From JAITMY01 sp031553765 (lineage in GTDB: Bacteria; Bacteroidota; Bacteroidia; Bacteroidales; UBA932), in NCBI GenBank assembly GCA_031553765.1, contig JAVBKY010000002.1, positions 124,001 to 188,000 of the forward strand: a DNA stretch of 64,000 bases. Reading direction: 5' to 3'. How positions within the stretch are numbered: position 1 is the stretch's first letter; every line of letters starts with the position of its first letter. The notes beneath the pieces are model-generated. The model was not told the DNA's origin. It did not search any database and was given only the letters and a program-made list of their open reading frames with translations. This document shows positions 46,427-54,930 of this stretch, piece by piece. The position numbers and the translations under genes were made by a program.

Positions 46427-47674
46427 ATGCAACAGAATAACTCTGGATCCAAAGGAATTATCATTATAGGAGTGCTGTTTTTTATATTCGGCGCCATAAC
46501 TTGGCTCAATGCCACCCTTATACCCTACCTAAAGGTAGCTTGTGAACTCAACAACTTTCAGTCCTACTTTGTAACATTCGCTTTTTACATCTCGTATTTA
46601 GTAATGGCGCTACCCTCGGCAGGCATACTGCGCCACACAGGGCTAAAAAACGGCATGTCACTTGGGTTGCTCGTTATGGCTGTAGGTGCCTTGATATTTG
46701 TCCCCGCGGCCTTGCTACGCACCTACCCTCTCTTTCTCATAGGTCTATTCATTATGGGTACAGGATTAGCACTGTTACAAACCGCTGCCAACCCATACGT
46801 CATTAAGTTAGGCCCCATTGAAAGCGCCGCACAACGCATGAGTATCATGGGTATTTGTAATAAGGTGGCAGGTATTATTAGCCCCTTTGTTATGGGCAGC
46901 ATTGTGCTCAGCAATATTGACACCATAGAAACCAAAGCCAACACCCTGTTTGGACTTGCACGCGAAGCCGAACTCGATCTGCTCGCGCAGAAAGTTATTA
47001 TTCCATACCTTGTAATTATGACGCTCCTAGTGGCGTTGGGAATTTTAGTAAAGCTATCGCCCCTACCCGAAATTGATGCCGAAGCCGAGGAAGCCACAAG
47101 CAAAGAGCACAAAGTACGCACCAGTATTCTCCAATATCCTTTCTTTTGGTTTGGCGTGTTGGCGCTATTTTGCTACGTAGGCGTAGAAGTTATTGCCGTT
47201 GATGCCATAGCTCTGTACGGAGTACAGCAAGGTTTTTTGCTCGAGCAAGCTAAAGCATTCAGCATGTTTCCGCTTATTGCCATGATAGTAGGTTACCTAT
47301 TGGGCATTGTATGCATTCCAAAGTTCATATCGCAGGAGCGTGCCCTAGCCTTTTGCAGTATATTAGGTATGATACTCGTAGTTGCCACCGTTAGCACCAA
47401 CGGCGCTACAGCCATAGGCCTAGTCTCATTGCTTGGTTTTGCACACTCCATTATGTGGCCAGCCATTTTCCCTATGGCTATTCGCGGTCTGGGAAAATTT
47501 ACCGAGCAAGGATCAGCCATACTCATTATGGCCATTGCCGGAGGAGCCACGCTACCACTACTATACGGACATCTAGCAGACTCTATGGGTAACCAAAGTG
47601 CTTACTGGATGATGATACCACTCTACATTATTATTCTTATATTTGCCTTGGCAGGAATTAAAAAAGCGAAGTAA
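46427..47674 (+). CDS. nagP: Sugar MFS transporter, FucP/NagP type
   Basis: Inner-membrane proton-sugar symporter of 415 residues with about twelve hydrophobic helices. The FucP/GluP family is shown by FGAITWLNATLIPYLK, GLALLQTAANPYVIKLGP and CNKVAGIISP. In Bacteroidota, close members import GlcNAc (NagP), glucose or fucose. Its place between hexosamine kinase and NagB genes makes GlcNAc/GalNAc the likely substrate. The downstream gene starts 4 bp after its stop. Confidence 0.85.
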   Translation: MQQNNSGSKGIIIIGVLFFIFGAITWLNATLIPYLKVACELNNFQSYFVTFAFYISYLVMALPSAGILRHTGLKNGMSLGLLVMAVGALIFVPAALLRTYPLFLIGLFIMGTGLALLQTAANPYVIKLGPIESAAQRMSIMGICNKVAGIISPFVMGSIVLSNIDTIETKANTLFGLAREAELDLLAQKVIIPYLVIMTLLVALGILVKLSPLPEIDAEAEEATSKEHKVRTSILQYPFFWFGVLALFCYVGVEVIAVDAIALYGVQQGFLLEQAKAFSMFPLIAMIVGYLLGIVCIPKFISQERALAFCSILGMILVVATVSTNGATAIGLVSLLGFAHSIMWPAIFPMAIRGLGKFTEQGSAILIMAIAGGATLPLLYGHLADSMGNQSAYWMMIPLYIIILIFALAGIKKAK

Positions 47675-47678
47675 GACC

Positions 47679-49622
47679 ATGCAAACCAAATATAAGTTAC
47701 CCAAAAACGGCGGACTCGTTACAGAATCAACACCCAGCGATATACTGCGCCGCTACGAAAAGATTCGTACCAGCATTTTCGACAGCGAGTACGAAGGCGT
47801 ACAGTATCTTTCTGACGCTATTGTAAATATGATTAACTCGCACGACTATATGGTTGACCCCATAATCGGCGAGCAGAATCCATTTGTACTTGGCCTTAGT
47901 ACGGGGCGTACCCCTATAGGATTATACCGTGAATTGGTAAAGCGCTATAAAAACGGATTGGTAGATTTCGAAAAGGTGGTAGTATTCAGCCTTGATGAGC
48001 TATACCCCATTAATGCCAGCGAGCAGCAAAGTCGCAACTATCGCATACACGAGGACTTTCTGAGTCACATCAACATACGTCCCGAAAATATCCACATTTT
48101 CGACGGAACCGTTCCCACCGAAGACGTTTCAGAATACTGCAAGAAATTCGAGAATAGCATCAACAAGATTGATCTAATGATCATGGGGATGGGCGAGCAA
48201 GGTCAAGTAGGATTCAATGAGCCGGGCGCCTATCCCAAATCGCGATCACGCTTGGTGCAGCTCAACTACGACACGCGCAAGTCGCTCCTGCCCATCTTCC
48301 GCAGCTACGACAAAATTCCGCGCATGGCCATGACCATGGGCTTAGGCACCGTAATGCGTGCTAGCCGTATTTTACTGTTGGCTTGGGGTGAAGAAAAGGC
48401 AAATATTGTGCGCAAGGTCGTTGAAGGAGAAATATCAGAACAAGTACCCGCGTCGCACCTACAAAACCATCCCAACATTGAAATGGTAGTGGATGCTAAC
48501 GCTGCCGAGCAGCTTACACGCGAACAAACCCCCTGGCTGGTAGGCCCTTGCGATTGGAGCAAAAAATTCACCCGTAAAGCTATTGTATGGCTCTGCGGAC
48601 AAGTACAAAAGCCCATACTCAAACTCACCTATCAGGATTACATCGAAAACTCTTTGGGTGGACTGCTTGAGAGCGTTGGTACCTACGACAAGGTCAACAT
48701 TGATATATTTAATGACCTGCAGCATACCATTACAGGATGGCCGGGCGGAAAACCTAATGCTGATGATACTACCCGCCCCACACCCTCGCAGCCATTTCCC
48801 AAGCGCGTGCTCATCTTCTCCCCTCACCCCGACGATGATGTTATCTCCATGGGAGGCACCTTCTTACGCCTCGTCGATCAAGGACACGATGTACATGTAG
48901 CTTATCAAACATCTGGCAACTTTGCCGTACACGACGACATTGTTATCCAAACCATGGATACCGCACGCGAATGCGGTCTTGGAGACAAATTTATTGAAAC
49001 CAAGGACCTCATTGCCAACAAAAAAGTTGGTGAGCCAGATCCGGTGGAGCTACGCCAAATAAAGGCCTCCATACGCCGAGCTGAAGCTAAAGCCGCTTGT
49101 CGCCTATTTGGACTTAATGAAGAAACACACGCTCACTTCCTCAATATGCCCTTTTACGAAACCGGTGGCATAAAAAAGGGCGTACTAACACAAATCGACA
49201 TTGACATTGTAGTAGGGTTACTGAACGAAATTAAACCTCATCAAATCTACGCAGCAGGCGACTTATCCGACCCACACGGCACGCATCGCATTTGCATCGA
49301 GGCCGTACTTATGGCTATGCATGAAGTGCGCAATGAACCTTGGGCTAAGGAAGCACACATGTGGCTTTACCGCGGCGCTTGGCAAGAGTGGGACTTAGGT
49401 TTAGTGGATATGGCAGTTCCCCTCAGCCCCGAGGAGGTATTAAAAAAGCGACACGCCATATACCGTCATCTATCACAGAAAGATATAGTGCCATTCCCAG
49501 GCAGCGACACGCGCGAGTTCTGGCAGCGCGCTGAGGATCGCACTCAAAACACTGCCATGCTGTACGATAAGTTAGGTATGGCTGAGTATCAGGCCATGGA
49601 AGTATTTGTAAAAATAATTTAA
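47679..49622 (+). CDS. NagB-like domain fused to PIG-L/LmbE-type deacetylase
   Basis: Start taken at 47679 (MQTKYKLPKNGG), 4 bp after the transporter stop, giving 647 residues. Residues about 1-300 are a glucosamine-6-phosphate deaminase fold (LSTGRTPIGLY, FSLDELYPI with Asp106). Residues about 370-640 are a LmbE/PIG-L deacetylase with the zinc motif SPHPDDDVISMGG (His383, Asp385/Asp386) and DPHGTHR. In the NagB half the usual GNDGHxAFNE loop reads GEQGQVGFNE: Gln174 and Gln176 replace the catalytic Asp and His. The deaminase half therefore probably binds but does not turn over hexosamine-6-phosphate. The architecture is common in Bacteroidota. With no nagA in the array, deacetylation of GlcNAc-6-P is a reasonable guess. 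Confidence 0.88.
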   Translation: MQTKYKLPKNGGLVTESTPSDILRRYEKIRTSIFDSEYEGVQYLSDAIVNMINSHDYMVDPIIGEQNPFVLGLSTGRTPIGLYRELVKRYKNGLVDFEKVVVFSLDELYPINASEQQSRNYRIHEDFLSHINIRPENIHIFDGTVPTEDVSEYCKKFENSINKIDLMIMGMGEQGQVGFNEPGAYPKSRSRLVQLNYDTRKSLLPIFRSYDKIPRMAMTMGLGTVMRASRILLLAWGEEKANIVRKVVEGEISEQVPASHLQNHPNIEMVVDANAAEQLTREQTPWLVGPCDWSKKFTRKAIVWLCGQVQKPILKLTYQDYIENSLGGLLESVGTYDKVNIDIFNDLQHTITGWPGGKPNADDTTRPTPSQPFPKRVLIFSPHPDDDVISMGGTFLRLVDQGHDVHVAYQTSGNFAVHDDIVIQTMDTARECGLGDKFIETKDLIANKKVGEPDPVELRQIKASIRRAEAKAACRLFGLNEETHAHFLNMPFYETGGIKKGVLTQIDIDIVVGLLNEIKPHQIYAAGDLSDPHGTHRICIEAVLMAMHEVRNEPWAKEAHMWLYRGAWQEWDLGLVDMAVPLSPEEVLKKRHAIYRHLSQKDIVPFPGSDTREFWQRAEDRTQNTAMLYDKLGMAEYQAMEVFVKII

Positions 49623-49632
49623 ACCGGACAAG

Positions 49633-50421
49633 ATGTTAGTATTTATTGAACATGATGCAACGTCTGTTGCTAAGAGAGCTGCCGGGTACATTGCGACAAA
49701 AATTACGGAGCATGGTAAGAAATCCAACGAACCTTTTGTTCTGGGTTTACCTACCGGATCAACTCCGCTTGAAACCTACAAGGAGCTTATCAGATTGTGT
49801 GGAGAAGGAAAAGTATCGTTCAAAAACGTAGTAACCTTCAACATGGATGAATACGTAGGGATTCCCAAAGAGCATAGCCAAAGTTACCATAGTTTTATGT
49901 GGAGCAATTTCTTTAAGCACATTGACATAAAGCCTGAAAATGTGAATATACTTAATGGCAACGCTCCCGATTTAGAGTTGGAGTGCGCTAGCTACGAAGA
50001 CAAAATCTCCTCTTACGGTGGCATCGATCTCTTTTTAGGTGGCATAGGCAATGATGGGCATATTGCTTTCAACGAACCATTCTCATCACTCAACTCGCGT
50101 ACACGCATAAAATCCCTCACAGAAGATACTATTATTGCCAACTCTCGTTTTTTTGATAACGATGTTAACGCCGTACCACGCAAAGCGCTTACCGTGGGCG
50201 TGGGAACAGTACTATCAGCACGCGAAGTACTCATATTAGCAACAGGACACAATAAAGCACAAGCCATAAAGTATGGCATTGAGGGAGCTTACTGCCAAAA
50301 ATGGACTATCAGCGCGCTACAAGTACACCCTCACGGTATTATTATGTGCGATGAATCCGCTGCCGGCGAACTAACCGTAAACACCTACAAATATTTCAAA
50401 GGCTTAGATAGCAAACTGTAG
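49633..50421 (+). CDS. nagB: Glucosamine-6-phosphate deaminase
   Basis: Converts glucosamine-6-phosphate to fructose-6-phosphate and ammonia, the entry of amino sugars into glycolysis. 262 residues, the usual length, with all catalytic residues at the same numbers as the E. coli enzyme: Asp72 in NMDEYVGI, Asp141 and His143 in GNDGHIAFNE, Glu148. GLPTGSTPLETY binds the phosphate. It begins 10 bp after the fusion gene and is the last gene of the array before a strong terminator. Confidence 0.97.
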   Translation: MLVFIEHDATSVAKRAAGYIATKITEHGKKSNEPFVLGLPTGSTPLETYKELIRLCGEGKVSFKNVVTFNMDEYVGIPKEHSQSYHSFMWSNFFKHIDIKPENVNILNGNAPDLELECASYEDKISSYGGIDLFLGGIGNDGHIAFNEPFSSLNSRTRIKSLTEDTIIANSRFFDNDVNAVPRKALTVGVGTVLSAREVLILATGHNKAQAIKYGIEGAYCQKWTISALQVHPHGIIMCDESAAGELTVNTYKYFKGLDSKL

Positions 50422-50441
50422 CTCTATATCCTACAAGGAAA

Positions 50442-50481
50442 AATAAAGAGTGTGAGGCGTTAACGCCTCACACTCTTTATT
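50442..50481 (+). terminator. Terminator of the glycosaminoglycan array (probably bidirectional)
   Basis: A 40-bp perfect palindrome whose arm is GAGTGTGAGGCGTTAA-like and AT-flanked, followed by TTTTAATT. It begins 20 bp after the nagB stop. Its symmetry would also end transcription from the right. Confidence 0.9.
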
Positions 50482-50530
50482 TTAATTATACCGTACAGGG
50501 TTATACATCACCTCGTTCAAGTGTTATAAA

Positions 50531-50546
50531 TACGTAAATTTACGTA
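50531..50546. promoter_or_regulatory. 16-bp perfect palindrome TACGTAAATTTACGTA
   Basis: A candidate dimer-binding operator. The half-site TACGTAAA recurs at 50666-50673, inside the spacer of the small-RNA promoter, where the match extends to TACGTAAAAATC (also at 50541-50552). Confidence 0.5.
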
Positions 50547-50658
50547 AAAATCGATTGTTAAAATTCAAATTGAGCGTTTTCAAATTTTGCAAAACACTTA
50601 CATTCAATAACTTGCAAACAACAAAAAAAGATCATATGCCAATGACGTTATTTTAACA

Positions 50659-50690
50659 TTTGGAATACGTAAAAATCTGTACTACTTTTG
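50659..50690 (+). promoter_or_regulatory. Promoter of the candidate small RNA
   Basis: TTTG at 50659-50662, a 20-bp spacer and TACTTTTG at 50683-50690 fit the Bacteroidota consensus. A TACGTAAA half-site lies between the boxes. Confidence 0.75.
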
Positions 50691-50696
50691 CATCTA

Positions 50697-50875
50697 AACA
50701 ATAGGTAGTTACCTGTTTACTACGGAGATATTGCAAATGCATTCGCATTTATCAACCGCTAAAAAAACAGGACACCATAAATGGCGAACCCGCCAACAGC
50801 GAACGTAATTCATTTACGTTTTTTTAAGAGGGGAGTTGGGTTGTTTGCGGTTTCCGTAAGCGCCCAACTTTTTTT
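50697..50875 (+). ncRNA. Candidate small RNA of about 180 nt
   Basis: Starts about 7 nt after a consensus promoter and contains no convincing reading frame. It folds into a series of local hairpins: AAATGC/GCATTT (about 50736-50751), TGGCG/CGCCA (about 50782-50795), AACGTAA/TTACGTT with seven T (50802-50825), and AGTTGGG/CCCAACT with an inner stem and seven T (50834-50875). The last two are terminator-like. tilS has its own promoter further on, so this is not simply its leader. I do not recognise a known family; the tandem local hairpins do not resemble the single long rod of 6S RNA. Confidence 0.55.
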
Positions 50876-50889
50876 ATATCCCATTACAG

Positions 50890-50920
50890 TTGCACAACCT
50901 TCATTTTTTTCGCATCTTTG
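50890..50920 (+). promoter_or_regulatory. Probable tilS promoter
   Basis: TTGC at 50890-50893, then 19 bp, then CATCTTTG at 50913-50920 (one mismatch to TAnnTTTG). The leader would be about 16-17 nt. Confidence 0.5.
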
Positions 50921-50942
50921 AGCTACGCATTATCCCTCAGCC

Positions 50943-52283
50943 ATGCTGCAACGCCTCAAAAATTTCATCGATCAACACCGCATTTTTTCACCAAAAGAAA
51001 ACATTCTGGTTGGCGTAAGCGGTGGCGTGGACTCCATTACACTCTTGCATCTGCTATGTGAAGCGGGCTACCAAGTAGGCGTGGCCCACTGCAACTTTTC
51101 GCTACGCGGCAACGAATCCGATGGTGACGAGACCTTTGTGCGTGAACTTTGCCACAAAAACAACCTACCCTTTTTCACCCGTCGCTTTAATACCGAAGAG
51201 TATGCCGAAGCGCAGGACGTGTCCATTCAAATGTCGGCACGCGCGCTACGTTACGAGTGGTTTGAGCAATTGATGAGCGAAAATGGCTACGACAAAGTTG
51301 CCGTAGCGCATAACCTCAATGATAACGTTGAAACCTTTTTTATCAACCTTACACGCGGCACCGGCTTAAGCGGACTAACAGGTATGGCGCCACTACAAAA
51401 CAGGGTTGCACGTCCATTACTATTTGCCACACGCGATGAGATTATGGAGTACTCTGCACAGCACAATCTCACCTACCGCGAGGATTCATCCAACGCCAGC
51501 ACCAAGTACGCGCGCAACTACATTCGCCATCGAATTATGCCGGAATTTACCAACGTTAACCCCTCGTTCCTGCGTTCCATGCAGAACAATATAGAACGGT
51601 TGACCGAAACACAGCTCGTTATTGAAGATTTTGCCTCAGAGTTAAAAAAGCGTTGCTGTGCCATCGAAAGCAACGTGCTTCATATCAGCATAGCGGTATT
51701 GCCGGCAGTACAACAAGGCTTTTGGCTATACGAGCTGCTGCGCGAGTATAACTTTTCAGGGGCTGTGGTTAACGACATAGCACAATCACTCAGCAAAACT
51801 TCAGGAAAAAAATTCTACTCCCCCACTCACACACTCATTAAAGATAGAGATACGCTTATAGTTTCGCTAAATGTAGGCGCAGCACACTTTACCCCTACTG
51901 ATATACCTCAAGAGGATATTAAGAACGGTACACAAATATCGCTACCCAATGGCAGCGCACTACAGCTGAGCATTGTGGGCCAAGAGCATGTTAACTTCTC
52001 ACTCGGCATGAGCGTTGCTTTTTTTAGCTACGATAAGTTGCAATTTCCGCTCACGCTGCGCCGCTGGCAAGCAGGCGACTCCTTCGTACCCTTCGGTATG
52101 ACGGGTGAAAAAAAGTTGAGCGATTTTTTTATTGACGCAAAGCTGAACCTGCTCGAAAAAGAGCAACAGCTGGTGCTTTGCGCGGCCAATGGTGATATTA
52201 TTTGGGTGGTAAACCAGCGCCCCGACAATCGTTACCGCATTACCTCCTCAACAAAAAACATTCTAAAAGTCGAAATAATCTAA
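50943..52283 (+). CDS. tilS: tRNA(Ile)-lysidine synthase
   Basis: Adds lysine to C34 of tRNA-Ile(CAU) so it reads AUA; essential. 446 residues: N-terminal PP-loop ATPase with VGVSGGVDSITLLHLL (SGGVDS at 26-31), AHCNFSLRGNESDGDE and the substrate motif YARNYIRHRIMPEF. The C-terminal TilS domain (RRWQAGDSFVPFGMTGEKKLSDFFIDAK) marks the long form. Start ATG is at the expected distance from the PP-loop. It stands apart from the glycan array and is followed 37 bp later by a nucleotidase-like gene. Confidence 0.96.
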   Translation: MLQRLKNFIDQHRIFSPKENILVGVSGGVDSITLLHLLCEAGYQVGVAHCNFSLRGNESDGDETFVRELCHKNNLPFFTRRFNTEEYAEAQDVSIQMSARALRYEWFEQLMSENGYDKVAVAHNLNDNVETFFINLTRGTGLSGLTGMAPLQNRVARPLLFATRDEIMEYSAQHNLTYREDSSNASTKYARNYIRHRIMPEFTNVNPSFLRSMQNNIERLTETQLVIEDFASELKKRCCAIESNVLHISIAVLPAVQQGFWLYELLREYNFSGAVVNDIAQSLSKTSGKKFYSPTHTLIKDRDTLIVSLNVGAAHFTPTDIPQEDIKNGTQISLPNGSALQLSIVGQEHVNFSLGMSVAFFSYDKLQFPLTLRRWQAGDSFVPFGMTGEKKLSDFFIDAKLNLLEKEQQLVLCAANGDIIWVVNQRPDNRYRITSSTKNILKVEII

Positions 52284-52320
52284 ACACTTCAGCGATTCAA
52301 CAGCTCAACAACTCTACTAT

Positions 52321-53736
52321 ATGAAAACAAAACTCTTCCGCATAATAGTCCTCACACTATTTCTGGCAAGTTGCCAGCCGCGCGAAACCGAGGTGGTGAT
52401 ACTTTCCCTCAACGACCTGCATGCCAAAATTGACAACATGGATAAGGTTGCAGCTTACGTAAACGAGCAACGCGCCCAAAATTCCAACGTACTGCTGCTC
52501 TCGGCAGGCGACCTATTTTCAGGCAACCCCGTGGTGGACTACTATCCCGATAAGGGCTACCCTATTATTGACATCATGAATTACATGCGCTTTGACGTAT
52601 CCACCATAGGCAACCACGAATTTGACTACGGACAGGAAATACTTGCTAAGCGCATTGAACAAGCCAACTTTCCCTTTGTTTGCGCCAACATTAATACCGA
52701 TAGCAGCCCAATTCCCGCGCTGAAACCGTACATTTTTTTCACCAAGGGTGGGGAAAAAATCTGCATAGTGGGGCTCATACAGGAGCGCCCCGAAGCACAC
52801 GAGGACAAGCTGAAGAAGTTGGTATTTACCAATCCCATTGAAGAGTTTGCAAAATATGTACCGCTACGCGAAAAAAGCAACCTGCTTGTAGCGCTCACGC
52901 ACATAGGCGTACTTGAAGACACGCTGCTTGCCTCGCGCTACAGCGCGTTGGATTTGATTGTTGGAGGTCACTCGCACACTAAACTCGACACCGGCGTGCT
53001 GATAAATGACGTGCTGGTAACCCAAGCCTACAGGTATGTAAGCTACATAGGGCAAACTACCGTAAAATTCAAAAATGGAAAAGTAGTAAGCAAGCGCAAC
53101 AGGCTGGTAGATGTTGCCCAACTTACGCAAAAAGACACTGCCGTTACCCGCAAAATTGCGCAGTACAACAACAATCCCGAGATGCAGCAGGTGGTGGGCA
53201 CATTTAAAAGACCCATTGTTGGAGGCTTCAACATTGGCAACTTCTTTTGTGATGCCGTGCGCGCGCAAACCCATTCCGACATTGCGTTCCAAAATCTTTT
53301 TGGTGTTCGTATGGACTCGCTGGCAAAGGGACCTCTTACCAAAAAAGACCTCTACCTTGCCGACCCCTTTGGCAACGAAATTATACAGTTTACCATGACC
53401 GGAGCAGAGGTGCTTCAGTTCATCACCAGCGTCTACAACCATTTTCAACGCTTAGATTTATGCGTTTCGGGTATGCGCTACAAGGTAACGGTAAAGAATA
53501 AGCAAGCTTCGGTACAGGCATTCCTACCCAATGGCAACCCCATTGACAAGCACAAAAAATACACCGTGGCTATGAACAGCTACATGAGCACCAAAACCGA
53601 AGAGTATCAACTTCCGGTAAATGATAAAGGAAAAGGGCTAAAAATCACCACGGCAGAGGCCACCGAGCAGTACCTGCTGCATGCGAAAGAGGTTGGCTAT
53701 TCTTCACCAAAAAGGGCGGAGTTGGTAATACCATAG
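52321..53736 (+). CDS. 5'-nucleotidase/UshA-family metallophosphatase lipoprotein
   Basis: 471 residues with lipoprotein signal MKTKLFRIIVLTLFLASC (Cys18). The N-terminal calcineurin-like phosphatase domain shows LNDLHAKID, SAGDLFSGNP, GNHEFDYG and GGHSHTKLD, all metal ligands. The C-terminal 5'-nucleotidase domain follows from about residue 290 (NFFCDAVRAQTHSDIAFQN, ADPFGNEIIQFTMTGAEVLQF). It probably releases nucleosides from extracellular or periplasmic nucleotides or UDP-sugars. The nucleoside-type MFS transporter at 54931-56178 would be a natural partner, though it lies on the other strand. Confidence 0.93.
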   Translation: MKTKLFRIIVLTLFLASCQPRETEVVILSLNDLHAKIDNMDKVAAYVNEQRAQNSNVLLLSAGDLFSGNPVVDYYPDKGYPIIDIMNYMRFDVSTIGNHEFDYGQEILAKRIEQANFPFVCANINTDSSPIPALKPYIFFTKGGEKICIVGLIQERPEAHEDKLKKLVFTNPIEEFAKYVPLREKSNLLVALTHIGVLEDTLLASRYSALDLIVGGHSHTKLDTGVLINDVLVTQAYRYVSYIGQTTVKFKNGKVVSKRNRLVDVAQLTQKDTAVTRKIAQYNNNPEMQQVVGTFKRPIVGGFNIGNFFCDAVRAQTHSDIAFQNLFGVRMDSLAKGPLTKKDLYLADPFGNEIIQFTMTGAEVLQFITSVYNHFQRLDLCVSGMRYKVTVKNKQASVQAFLPNGNPIDKHKKYTVAMNSYMSTKTEEYQLPVNDKGKGLKITTAEATEQYLLHAKEVGYSSPKRAELVIP

Positions 53737-53758
53737 CCCCTCCCTCTTTTTAACCATG

Positions 53759-53820
53759 GCAGGTTACAAGTTACGCCGACGCTCAGTACTCACGCCGGCT
53801 ACAGGTTACTTGTGACCTGC
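53759..53820. repeat. Imperfect inverted repeat after the nucleotidase gene
   Basis: GCAGGTTACAAGTTAC (53759-53774) and GTTACTTGTGACCTGC (53805-53820) match in 14 of 16 positions, with GCCG/CGGC between. It could be a degenerate repeat element or weak terminator. Confidence 0.45.
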
Positions 53821-53829
53821 AACTTACGG

Positions 53830-54626
53830 CTATTCTCGCCTCCGTATTACCAGTTTTTTTGGTACTATTGTGGCTGTGGTTGCCGAGGGCATTATCAGCT
53901 CGTAAGACTCGGCATGCGTGCCTATGAGTGCCATATTACTCACCGCAACCTCCTTATCCACGCCCGCCTTTCTACTATCAAATCGGGCTGTAACATTAGC
54001 GGTATCTATTCGCACATCATCGCCGTCAAATACGTAGACCAGCGTTCCGTAATTGGCTTCCGCCATCAACGTAGAATGCTCCTCCCCAGCCTTCGGAAAG
54101 ATTTAGATTAAAGATGCAGTTAACCAGCGTAAGTTCTCCGCCATGAAGCCAGATAGCGCCACTATAGATTGTAGCATACCCACCTCTCAGAGTAACACCG
54201 TCGATCAGCACAATGGAGTTAATCACTTTAAAAATGCCCGCATTATCGGTATTGCCGGTTACGGCGGTGTAATCGGCATTGTAAACATCGTTATTATTTA
54301 CATCGCCGCTAAATATGGTTACGTAGGTATCGGGATCCCTTTGGGTAAAGTCACTACTGTAGCCTCCCCTAATTGTAAGAGTTTTTTGATTAATGGGTGT
54401 GTAGCCATCCGAGGGTGTGGCTGTGGGCACATAGGTTCCCGCGGCCACCCAAATTTCATCACCGATTGCCGCCATATTTATGGCAGAATTGATATTCCTA
54501 TAGGCTGTAGCCGGGGTTAATCCGTCGGTATTATTACCACTTGGCGAAACGTATAGGGTTTTCGCATTGAGGAAATAGGGTAAGTACAAATAACAATAAC
54601 GGCAGGAAAACTTTTTTTACTTTCAT
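53830..54626 (-). pseudogene. Decayed beta-helix/YDG-domain surface protein
   Basis: Three pieces of one protein in two frame changes. MKVKKVFLPLLLFVLTLF starts at 54626. One base must be skipped in the TTT run around 54570 to continue into LNAKTLYVSPSGNNTDG, which restores a signal-peptide cleavage site (LNA) and a beta-helix opening. The helix frame ends at 54026 after GGAFYVDGGS. Another frame (from about 54069 to 53830) then carries the end of a YDG domain (FDGDDVRIDTANVTARF, SYELIMPSATTATIVPKK). Between them most of a large adhesin has been lost. The beta-helix part is akin to those in the 2306-aa protein. No promoter or complete frame remains. Confidence 0.75.
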
Positions 54627-54930
54627 TTTACATGTATCTATGGTTAAACAATAAAGCCTATACAAGCTGCTATTGTTCTCGCCCAACTCATGTAAAACCA
54701 AAGCGTGGGACATCACTTATCTGTCGAAAGGTACGACCAAGCACCCGAAGTCAAAATAAGTAACGCCCACGCAAAGCGAAGGCGTTTCACTTATTGTTCA
54801 TGACTTCTCAAAAATTGGTCGTTTTTTCGACAAGAACAATAGCGAAACGCTATAACTATATAAAAAAAAGTAGCAAATTCTTCTTAAATGAAAAATTTGC
54901 TACTCAAATTAAAGCTCGACACACGCCCCT
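54627..54930. other. Gene-free stretch
   Basis: About 300 bp between the decayed surface gene and the MFS gene. The only clear element is the MFS terminator at 54862-54903. Short inverted segments near 54740-54850 are too weak to name. Confidence 0.5.
54862..54903 (-). terminator. Terminator of the nucleoside-type transporter gene
   Basis: Perfect 10-bp stem GTAGCAAATT/AATTTGCTAC; on the minus strand it is followed by a run of eight T. It begins 28 bp after the MFS stop. Confidence 0.88.

Noticed and set aside
50697..50875. 6S RNA or a tilS attenuator
   Set aside because: The fold is a row of local hairpins rather than a single long rod with a central bubble, and tilS appears to have its own promoter after the second terminator.
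53812..54520. Plus-strand open frames across the decayed surface gene
   Set aside because: They are opposite the beta-helix and YDG pieces, which have clear family likeness on the minus strand.
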